DNA from: Dysgonamonadaceae bacterium
Lineage (GTDB): Bacteria > Bacteroidota > Bacteroidia > Bacteroidales > Dysgonomonadaceae
Direction: 5' to 3'
Length of the DNA: 48,762 nucleotides
Assembly (NCBI GenBank): GCA_029975415.1
Contig: JARKPE010000139.1
Location: forward strand, 1 to 48,762
Part shown: one piece after another, positions 42,711-48,762 of the stretch
How positions within the stretch are numbered: the first letter of the stretch is position 1
Layout of the letters: the number at the start of each line of letters is the position of its first letter
Made by a program: the position numbers and the translations under genes
Notes under the pieces: generated by a model
Told to the model about the DNA's origin: nothing
The model's input: the letters and a program-made list of their open reading frames with translations, nothing else
Databases searched by the model: none

Positions 42711-43741
42711 TTCTTTAAATTATTTTCGTAATCTTTTATAAACCCGAGAGTCATCCAATTAGCCATTGCCTGTCGATTATTTTGGAGGATAATGCGACGA
42801 CGATCGAAATCATTCTGAATATTGCCGACTTCTATCAGAATGGATGCCGGTTTGTAATTGCGAATGACATACAAATCTCTTTGACCAACTACTCCCTGAA
42901 ATCCTCTCCAAGGCTGAAATTGGTCATATTTCTGTTGAAAAACATCGCTCATGGTTTTGGCCAATGCAATACTTTTCGGATCTTCGGAATGATAAAAAAA
43001 CACGTCGATTTGTTCGGTCCGGTTACGGCTATCCACGTGAATTGCAATGGCTCTCTGGTAATCGAATTTTTCACGATCCTCCCGATAAAGCTTATTGACA
43101 GCATTCACCCTCTGTTTGAGCCTGTCGAGCTGACCTAGGGGAATAGGCTCACCCATGCAAGTTTCATCGTAACTATTGTTCAAAAATTTGTCGTCACGAA
43201 TGCCATCGTTCTGGTCTTGAATGATCATATAAACCGTAGCGCCCTCGGCCATTAAGTTTCTGGCCAATCGAAGTGCAATATCGTAAGCATGCTCATCTTC
43301 ATGGAGTTCGATTCCGTCAATATTGCTTACCGCACCAGGATCAGGGCCTCCATGTCCGCTTTCGATATAAAAACAGGCATTTTTAAGTTTGTCGGAATTT
43401 TTGGGCACATCGGCAGATGCACTTCCAAAAAGAGCCGGATCGAATGTTGAAAAACCAACGGACTTTGGAGGATAAACATCTCCGGGATGCAATGGAGGAA
43501 TAAGATAAACCGTGCCTAACTCAAGTCCACCCTTAGCATTTAATCGATCTCTGTTCAATTGAACAAATTCGCGTACATAGGTGGAATCGATTCTGTTCCA
43601 ACGTCTAAGAAACGAATAAACGCCATCCCCCTGGATCGGATAAGCCATATCCTGAGCGGCAACGGATAAAGGAATGAAAAAAAGGACAAAACACGATATT
43701 TTGTAAAGCCGTCTTCTCAATGCAATCACATTCTTAATCAT
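42707..43741 (-). CDS. N-acetylmuramoyl-L-alanine amidase (amidase_3)
   Basis: 344 residues. A signal peptide (SCFVLFFIPLSVAAQ) precedes a short region with YPIQGDGVYSFLRRWN, possibly a divergent LysM. The amidase_3 domain contains zinc ligands in YIESGHGGPDPGA (His) and ELHEDEHAYDIALRLA (Glu), a later His in AIHVDSRN, and a catalytic Glu in LIEVGNIQN. It cleaves the bond between MurNAc and L-Ala in the periplasm (family knowledge). A TAATTTTG box at 43746-43753 lies so close to the start that a leaderless or very short-leader transcript is possible. Confidence 0.9.
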   Translation of the reverse strand: MIKNVIALRRRLYKISCFVLFFIPLSVAAQDMAYPIQGDGVYSFLRRWNRIDSTYVREFVQLNRDRLNAKGGLELGTVYLIPPLHPGDVYPPKSVGFSTFDPALFGSASADVPKNSDKLKNACFYIESGHGGPDPGAVSNIDGIELHEDEHAYDIALRLARNLMAEGATVYMIIQDQNDGIRDDKFLNNSYDETCMGEPIPLGQLDRLKQRVNAVNKLYREDREKFDYQRAIAIHVDSRNRTEQIDVFFYHSEDPKSIALAKTMSDVFQQKYDQFQPWRGFQGVVGQRDLYVIRNYKPASILIEVGNIQNDFDRRRIILQNNRQAMANWMTLGFIKDYENNLKK

Positions 43742-43814
43742 AACGCAAAATTACAAAAATTATGGCATCGAACTTTCCAATAAATAAAACCTATCGGCTA
43801 TTTAATACAATCTG

Positions 43815-43845
43815 TTTGCAGTCTGAAGTTTTATTTATAACTTTG
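43815..43845 (+). promoter_or_regulatory. Promoter of metK
   Basis: TTTG (43815-43818), 19 bases, then TAACTTTG (43838-43845): a perfect Bacteroidetes promoter. The predicted start near 43852 leaves a leader of about 145 bases containing the riboswitch. Confidence 0.85.
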
Positions 43846-43851
43846 CGCGTT

Positions 43852-43931
43852 AGAAAGACGATGTGGACAGATTTGAGCTGCTTGCAACCACAGAAAAAAA
43901 TGCTAAAACCATTCTCCGCAATGCTTTAGAC
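43852..43931 (+). ncRNA. Probable SAM-I (S-box) riboswitch, Bacteroidetes variant
   Basis: The metK leader carries the S-box hallmarks: GCAACC (43884-43889) followed by TGCTAAAA (43901-43908), a P2-like helix TGTGG/CCACA (43862-43866 with 43888-43892), a P4-like hairpin CATT-ctccgc-AATG (43910-43923), and a short closing pairing AAAG/CTTT (43854-43857 with 43924-43927). P3 seems reduced to an A-rich loop. SAM binding would lower metK expression. A further hairpin GCTT-agt-AAGC (43943-43953) lies between it and the start codon. Confidence 0.65.
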
Positions 43932-43997
43932 TTCCCTTTGTTGCTTAGTAAGCTTTCACGATTCCGCTGTTTTTCAGGTACAGATTAACAACGATTT

Positions 43998-45305
43998 ATG
44001 AACTATTTATTTACTTCCGAATCAGTGTCCGAAGGACACCCCGATAAAGTAGCCGATCAAATATCGGATGCTTTGCTTGACGAGTTTTTGGCTTACGACC
44101 CTAACTCAAAAGTAGCTTGCGAAACGCTGGTAACAACCGGACAGGTAATACTGGCAGGAGAAGTCAAATCACAAACTTATGTGGATGTGGCCGAAGTGGC
44201 ACGTAACGTAATTGCCAAAATTGGTTACACGAAGAGCGAATATCGTTTCGAAGCACAATCGTGCGGCGTTTTCTCGAGCATTCATGAACAGTCGGACGAC
44301 ATCAATCGTGGCGTCGACCAAAAAGCCGATCCCATGCAACAGGGAGCAGGCGATCAGGGAATGATGTTCGGTTATGCAACAAACGAAACCGAAAATTTCA
44401 TGCCGCTTCCTCTCGATTTGAGTCATGCGTTGTTGCAGGAATTGGCTTATATCCGCAAAAATGAGCTCCACCTGATGCCCTATCTTCGTCCTGACGCCAA
44501 ATCTCAGGTAACCATCGAATATTCCGAAGACGGAACGCCACTTTGCATTGATACCATTGTGATCTCCACTCAGCACGACGAATTTATTTTGCCCGAAAAC
44601 AATTCGCCTGAAGCTTCCGACGAGGCTGATAAAGCCATGCAAAATAAAATTCGCGAGGACATCATCAATATCCTCATTCCTCGAGTAAGAGAAAAATACA
44701 AATTCAAAAAAGATATTCATAAACTTTTTGAGGGTAATATCAAATATTATATCAATCCTACAGGCAAATTTGTTATCGGGGGTCCTCATGGAGATACAGG
44801 ACTTACAGGCCGAAAAATCATCGTTGACACTTACGGAGGAAAAGCTTCTCACGGTGGAGGTGCGTTTTCGGGAAAAGATCCTTCCAAAGTTGATCGTTCG
44901 GCAGCGTATGCAGCTCGCCATATCGCCAAAAATTTGGTTGCCGCAGGTGTAGCTCCCGAAATTCTTATTCAGGTTTCGTATGCCATTGGCATCGCAGAAC
45001 CGATGAGCATTTATGTCAACACATACGGCAAAAGCAATGTCAATCTTTCGGATGCCGAAATCGCCGAAAAAGTGAAACAACTCTTCGATATGCGTCCAAA
45101 AGCTATTGAACAACGGCTAAAACTTCGAAATCCGATTTATTTCGAAACGGCTTCATACGGCCATATGGGACGTGAACCTCAAGTGGTGAAAAAAGTTTTT
45201 TCGTCGCGCTACATGCCCGAGCCTGTAGTGTGCGAAGTTGAACTTTTTACTTGGGAAAAACTCGACTACGTAGATAAAGTAAAAAATGCATTCGGACTTG
45301 AGTAG
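43998..45305 (+). CDS. metK: S-adenosylmethionine synthetase
   Basis: Makes SAM from methionine and ATP. 435 residues, slightly long as in Bacteroidetes. Motifs: [15 protein letters not shown], the conserved [25 protein letters not shown] (ATP phosphate site) and [17 protein letters not shown]. Preceded by a strong promoter and a probable SAM riboswitch; seven bases before the LOG-like gene. It is the source of SAM for both radical SAM proteins in this window. Confidence 0.97.
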   Translation: MNYLFTSESVSEGHPDKVADQISDALLDEFLAYDPNSKVACETLVTTGQVILAGEVKSQTYVDVAEVARNVIAKIGYTKSEYRFEAQSCGVFSSIHEQSDDINRGVDQKADPMQQGAGDQGMMFGYATNETENFMPLPLDLSHALLQELAYIRKNELHLMPYLRPDAKSQVTIEYSEDGTPLCIDTIVISTQHDEFILPENNSPEASDEADKAMQNKIREDIINILIPRVREKYKFKKDIHKLFEGNIKYYINPTGKFVIGGPHGDTGLTGRKIIVDTYGGKASHGGGAFSGKDPSKVDRSAAYAARHIAKNLVAAGVAPEILIQVSYAIGIAEPMSIYVNTYGKSNVNLSDAEIAEKVKQLFDMRPKAIEQRLKLRNPIYFETASYGHMGREPQVVKKVFSSRYMPEPVVCEVELFTWEKLDYVDKVKNAFGLE

Positions 45306-45312
45306 AAAAAAC

Positions 45313-45948
45313 ATGAAAGTTAATAAAACAGAGAATGATGCTTCCGAATTTTTGGAGACTCAAAATTTGGGAGTTGTTGTTTATTGTGCCTCAAGCCCGC
45401 AAATCGGACAGAATTATTTTGAAGCAGCCGAGAGACTGGGACAATTATTTGCCGAGCAAGGAATAGCGGTAATTAATGGTGCAGGCAAACAAGGTTTGAT
45501 GGGGGCTCTCAACGATTCCACTCTTGCACATGGTGGAACGTCCATAGGAGTTATTCCCAAATTTATGGTAGATGCGGGTTGGTGTCACGAAAGCTTAACC
45601 AGAACAATTTTAACCGATACCATACACGAACGCAAATCGTTGATGGCCGAAATATCTAACGCAGCTATCGCATTGCCCGGAGGAATCGGAACACTCGAAG
45701 AGTTAGCCGAAATTATCACTTGGAAACAATTGGGACTTTACAACAAACCTATCATCATCATCAACATAAACGGTTATTACGACTTATTGCTTCGTTTTTT
45801 GGACAAAATGATGACGGAGCAGTTTATGAACCCCGATCATTGTCAAATGTGGAAAGTAGTATCAACACCCGAAGAAGCGATTGAATTGCTAAATAATTTT
45901 CCTGCATGGATTCCTACGTTTTCCAAATATGACAAAAAAGAGTTGTAA
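45313..45948 (+). CDS. LOG-family (TIGR00730) nucleoside-5'-monophosphate phosphoribohydrolase
   Basis: About 211 residues from ATG 45313, seven bases after metK; an ATG at 45286 inside metK is unlikely. The Rossmann-like protein has VVYCASSPQIGQNYFEAA, GAGKQGLMGALND and the LOG catalytic motif LPGGIGTLEELAEI. Relatives remove ribose 5-phosphate from (modified) AMP; the bacterial role is often nucleotide clean-up. Confidence 0.88.
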   Translation: MKVNKTENDASEFLETQNLGVVVYCASSPQIGQNYFEAAERLGQLFAEQGIAVINGAGKQGLMGALNDSTLAHGGTSIGVIPKFMVDAGWCHESLTRTILTDTIHERKSLMAEISNAAIALPGGIGTLEELAEIITWKQLGLYNKPIIIININGYYDLLLRFLDKMMTEQFMNPDHCQMWKVVSTPEEAIELLNNFPAWIPTFSKYDKKEL

Positions 45949-45972
45949 CTTTGCGAAAATTTACGACAATAA

Positions 45973-46860
45973 GTGTTCGATACGATTCGCAATACAACAC
46001 TCGATACCACTTCATTTTTCCTCATCGGGGAGCCTGTGGTTGCTAAAACCGATTCTGTCACTTTCGGCTTTTCTCCGTATAAAGTTATTGCTAACGATTC
46101 ATTAGGCATTCATTTCAAAAAGGATTCTATAGCTTATTCAATCCAGTCTGTCGAAAATGGCAAAGTTGGAATTCCGCGTAATTATCCTCTATACGAAAAC
46201 AGTCTCTTTTTTTTGATTTTTTTGTTATGCCTATCCATTTTTTCTTTTTTTTATGGCATTTCCGGAGGATCGATTCGCAATCACTTCGAGGAAGAATTTC
46301 GTCGCAAACGTCACTCATTATCTTACAGAGAGCAGGTGACAGCAGCTGACGTTTGGGCCGATTTTTTCATGATCGTGCAAACCATTTTGATTGCAGCAAT
46401 GGTTGCTTACAAGTATTTTGTACAGCAGGGATTTGTTTTGCCTTCTATAGAAATCAAAACGATCTATTTCATCGGATTGGGAATATTTTTTGGATTATTT
46501 ATATTGGGACGTCTATTGATTTATCGATTGTTCGGAAGTGTTTTTTTCTCAACCGATGTTTCAGAACTGATGTCGAAATACCTTTCTCTGATAGGATTTA
46601 TGGGAATATTGTCTTTTGTTCCCGCCTTTATTTTTGTTTTTGTTCCACAGTTCAGTAAAATAATGCTGATTATTCTTATTATAATTTTTTTTATTAGTAG
46701 AGTCATCATTATAGTTTCTGTTTTAGATATTTTTGTTAAACGCAGGTTAGGTTACTTTGGTTTTATTGCGTACCTTTGCGGCGTCGAAATTTTGCCTTAT
46801 TTTTTACTTTATTTTGGGGCAATTTCGTTGATTCACATTGTTGGCAGCATAACATTATGA
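45973..46860 (+). CDS. DUF4271 membrane protein
   Basis: 295 residues with a GTG start at 45973. After a polar N-terminal region come about six to seven transmembrane helices; the family segment begins around EEEFRRKRHSLSYREQV with TAADVWADFFMIVQTIL. DUF4271 proteins regularly precede hemD in Bacteroidetes, and here the stop overlaps the hemD start (ATGA), so the two are coupled. Biochemical role unknown. Confidence 0.85.
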   Translation: MFDTIRNTTLDTTSFFLIGEPVVAKTDSVTFGFSPYKVIANDSLGIHFKKDSIAYSIQSVENGKVGIPRNYPLYENSLFFLIFLLCLSIFSFFYGISGGSIRNHFEEEFRRKRHSLSYREQVTAADVWADFFMIVQTILIAAMVAYKYFVQQGFVLPSIEIKTIYFIGLGIFFGLFILGRLLIYRLFGSVFFSTDVSELMSKYLSLIGFMGILSFVPAFIFVFVPQFSKIMLIILIIIFFISRVIIIVSVLDIFVKRRLGYFGFIAYLCGVEILPYFLLYFGAISLIHIVGSITL

Positions 46861-47618
46861 ATGTAAGGAAAGTTAAGAAGATACTTATATCACAACCCAA
46901 ACCCACAACAGACAAATCTCCCTACTACGAGATTGCCGAAAAATTTCATGTCGAGATTCATTTTCGTCCGTTCATCAAAGTAGAGCGCGTATCGGTTAAG
47001 GAGTTTCGTCAACAGCGCATCAATATTCCCGACTACACGGCTATTGTTTTCACCGCGCGTACGGCCATCGATCATTTTTTTTCGTTGTGTGAAGAATTAC
47101 GAATTACGATGCCCGAAACCATGAAATATTTCTGTATCTCCGAGTCCGTTGCTCTATATTTGCAGAAATACATCGTGTATCGCAAACGCAAGATATTTTT
47201 CAGTCAGACGGGAAAAATAGAAGGGTTGAACAATGCAATTACGAAACATTCCAAAGAAAAATTCTTGGTACCTGTCCCTGATCAGCATAATGATGAGGTA
47301 ACTCGTTTTCTTGAAGAAAAAAAAATCGATTATACCGAGAGTGTTATGTATCGTACGGTGAGCAATGATTTTGACAAAGACGAACCGTTTGACTACGATA
47401 TGGTTATTTTTTTCAGTCCTGCCGGAGTGCAGTCACTTTTCAAAAATTTCCCCGACTTTAAACAAGGTGACATTGCCATCGGGTGTTTCGGAAGCACTAC
47501 TGCCAAAGCCGTTGAAGAAGCTGGATTGAGACTCGATTGTGAAGCTCCGCTTCCTGGACTTCCTTCTATGACCGCTGCTCTTGAAAACTTCTTGAAAGAA
47601 AACCACAAAAATCGCTGA
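46857..47618 (+). CDS. hemD: Uroporphyrinogen-III synthase
   Basis: 253 residues from ATG 46857, which overlaps the DUF4271 stop; the open frame extends further upstream within DUF4271 but without homology. The HemD family has low identity; recognisable parts are ILISQPKP, YTAIVFTARTAIDHFF, KFLVPVPDQ and FFSPAGVQSLF, with IAIGCFGSTTAKAVEEAG near the C-terminus. It closes and inverts ring D of hydroxymethylbilane for haem and corrinoid synthesis. Confidence 0.88.
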   Translation: MNVRKVKKILISQPKPTTDKSPYYEIAEKFHVEIHFRPFIKVERVSVKEFRQQRINIPDYTAIVFTARTAIDHFFSLCEELRITMPETMKYFCISESVALYLQKYIVYRKRKIFFSQTGKIEGLNNAITKHSKEKFLVPVPDQHNDEVTRFLEEKKIDYTESVMYRTVSNDFDKDEPFDYDMVIFFSPAGVQSLFKNFPDFKQGDIAIGCFGSTTAKAVEEAGLRLDCEAPLPGLPSMTAALENFLKENHKNR

Positions 47619-47707
47619 AATCCTTTGACAGTCGAGATGCTTGGTTTATTCGATGAGAAAATTTTTAAAATTACTTCGAAAGAGAATCAACAAATAACAA
47701 AAACAAC

Positions 47708-47715
47708 TATCTTTG
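47708..47715 (+). promoter_or_regulatory. Candidate -7 box for rnpA
   Basis: TATCTTTG lies 38 bases before the rnpA start; a GGAGG (47733-47737) in between is a possible but distant ribosome-binding site. Confidence 0.45.
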
Positions 47716-47752
47716 TTCATTGAATTGCTTTCGGAGGAATGCTTTTTATCAT

Positions 47753-48163
47753 ATGATGGAAGGACTTAAAAAGAGAACTTTACAAAAGGGACAGCGTATT
47801 TCCGGCGTGAAACGGATTGAACACCTTTTTGTACATGGAAAGTCCTTTATATCATATCCGTTGAGGGTGGTATATGTGATTCGTTCTTCAAGAGACGATT
47901 ATCCTATATCGGTTATGGTGAGCGTGCCTAAGAAAAAATTGAAATCGGCCGTTGCTCGTAATCGAATGAAAAGACTCGTTCGTGAAGCCTTTCGCCAAAA
48001 CTCCCATCTGTTGGATATAGATGCATTTCCACATGAACAATCGTTGGATATTGCATTTGTGTATCTCAAAGATGAGCTTTGTGATTATGCCACAATTCAA
48101 AAGGCGGTACTCAAGGCGTTAAGCGAAATAGCCCGTCAGATGAAGGGAAACAAAAAATGCTGA
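47753..48163 (+). CDS. rnpA: Ribonuclease P protein component
   Basis: About 136 residues from the ATG pair at 47753/47756; an upstream ATG at 47720 is not supported. The start [20 protein letters not shown] and the hallmark [14 protein letters not shown] identify RnpA, which binds the RNase P RNA. It overlaps yidD by seven bases, the common rnpA-yidD coupling. Confidence 0.95.
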   Translation: MMEGLKKRTLQKGQRISGVKRIEHLFVHGKSFISYPLRVVYVIRSSRDDYPISVMVSVPKKKLKSAVARNRMKRLVREAFRQNSHLLDIDAFPHEQSLDIAFVYLKDELCDYATIQKAVLKALSEIARQMKGNKKC

Positions 48164-48429
48164 AAATTTTACGAAACATAGTAATCCAAATTCTTCTGGC
48201 TCCGGTGTATTTCTACCGGTTTGCTATATCTCCGCTCACGCCTCCCAGTTGCCGATATACACCCACATGTTCTCAGTATGCGATAGAAGCATTGAAAAAA
48301 CACGGACCCATTAAAGGTTCGTGGCTATCTGCCAAACGCATCTTAAGTTGCAACCCGTGGGGTAGTTCGGGGTACGATCCTGTTCCTGAGCCAAAAGTAA
48401 AGGTAAAAAAAGACAGCTCGAAAGCATAG
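48157..48429 (+). CDS. yidD: Membrane protein insertion efficiency factor YidD
   Basis: 90 residues with the typical [17 protein letters not shown] amphipathic helix, the Cys-rich [15 protein letters not shown] and RILSCNPWG. Helps membrane protein insertion alongside YidC (family knowledge). A Lys-rich tail ends the protein. Confidence 0.95.
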   Translation: MLKILRNIVIQILLAPVYFYRFAISPLTPPSCRYTPTCSQYAIEALKKHGPIKGSWLSAKRILSCNPWGSSGYDPVPEPKVKVKKDSSKA

Positions 48430-48440
48430 CAAGACACACT

Positions 48441-48762
48441 ATGGAACTTTATGACGTACATACTCACCAAGTTTTTTTAGAGGACAACGATGACCCCTAT
48501 CACTCGTGTATCCTCGATGTTTATCCTTTGGAATTTGAAGTAGCAAAAGAATCTTATCACCGACACGCTTTCTCATGCGGAATCCATCCATGGTATTCCG
48601 AGGATAGCGATTTTCAAATGCAATATTTGACCGAAATAGCAACTGATCCACGCATCGTAGCTATCGGCGAAACAGGTATCGATAAACTGAAAGGGCCATC
48701 ATACGACATTCAGATCCCTGTATTCAAAAAACACATCGCATTGTCCGAATCTCTCAAGAAAC
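48441..48762 (+). CDS. TatD-family metal-dependent hydrolase, cut by the window end
   Basis: The first 107 codons of a frame starting ATG 48441, 11 bases after yidD. The metal-binding start YDVHTHQ, CGIHPWY and AIGETGIDKLKG identify the TatD family of metal-dependent nucleases. It resembles the short, divergent TatD proteins next to yidD in Bacteroidetes. The C-terminus is beyond the window. Confidence 0.85.
   Translation, partial: MELYDVHTHQVFLEDNDDPYHSCILDVYPLEFEVAKESYHRHAFSCGIHPWYSEDSDFQMQYLTEIATDPRIVAIGETGIDKLKGPSYDIQIPVFKKHIALSESLKK

Noticed and set aside
44169-45113. Long open frame (314 codons) on the strand opposite metK
   Set aside because: It lies wholly within metK, has the amino-acid texture of an antisense frame and no recognisable domain; metK is unambiguous.
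1-48762. CRISPR arrays, tRNA or rRNA genes
   Set aside because: No regularly spaced repeats, cloverleaf-like segments or rRNA motifs were noticed on either strand; a tRNAscan or CRISPR search was not possible.

Overview
The window reads as chromosomal DNA of an anaerobic or fermentative member of the Bacteroidales (Porphyromonadaceae/Dysgonomonadaceae-like). Reasons: Bacteroidetes-type promoters (TTTG, about 19 bases, TAnnTTTG) before several genes; scarce Shine-Dalgarno sequences except in two ribosomal protein genes; a secreted protease with a type IX secretion sorting domain; the N-acylornithine route of arginine synthesis with a Bacteroides-type argF'; Bacteroidetes gene orders (parA-parB-DUF5683-MltD; DUF4271-hemD-rnpA-yidD-tatD); and a Ser-type sulfatase. 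Family assignments come from motif recognition by eye, not from searches.

Layout. 1-185: the 5' part of a group II intron (minus strand) sitting just after the sulfatase terminator. 192-1742: sulfatase. 2116-8467: SWIM zinc-finger protein, then the SbcD/SbcC nuclease. 8725-9838: release factor 2 with its programmed +1 frameshift. 9974-13700: small membrane protein, TIGR02757 protein, T9SS-exported trypsin-like protease. 13706-17862 (minus): MltD-like transglycosylase, DUF5683, ParB, ParA. 17972-19303 (minus): a KamA-family radical SAM aminomutase with altered substrate residues. 19732-30958: arginine cluster GNAT-argG-argC-argD-argF' | island | argB-argE-argH. 31166-32795 (minus): AT-rich three-gene cassette with a TIGR04255 protein. 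33112-36365: pta, an odd 3-hydroxyacyl-CoA dehydrogenase-like gene, ackA. 36391-37684 (minus): LuxR-type pseudo-response regulator and ScdA/RIC-like hemerythrin. 37878-39008 (minus): rpsF-rpsR-rplI. 39271-43741: HdeD-like membrane protein, NlpC/P60 lipoprotein, HAD hydrolase, RluA pseudouridine synthase, amidase. 43815-48762: metK behind a probable SAM-I riboswitch, LOG-like protein, DUF4271, hemD, rnpA, yidD, truncated tatD.

The most unusual area is 24827-27752. The arginine operon is interrupted between argF' and argB. Immediately after argF' lies a vestige of an argB start (MTENRALSIVN, compared with the intact MSENNLSIVK), cut at a TTAA site by a decayed insertion sequence with matching 14-base inverted repeats, a TTAA duplication and a transposase C-terminal fragment. 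Next come three AT-rich genes: a radical SAM protein with a C-terminal cysteine cluster, a lipoprotein whose middle resembles a peptide leader, and a PH-like membrane protein. A complete argB follows. This is the best candidate here for an undescribed system; the TIGR04255 cassette after argH is the second.

Working together: the arg genes should make arginine from glutamate through acylated intermediates, with N-acylcitrulline made by argF' and deacylated by argE. Position 90 of ArgF', which sets acetyl versus succinyl specificity in characterised relatives, is Thr rather than Pro or Glu. Pta/AckA provide acetate and ATP. MltD, the amidase and the NlpC/P60 protein remodel peptidoglycan, and ParAB segregates the chromosome.
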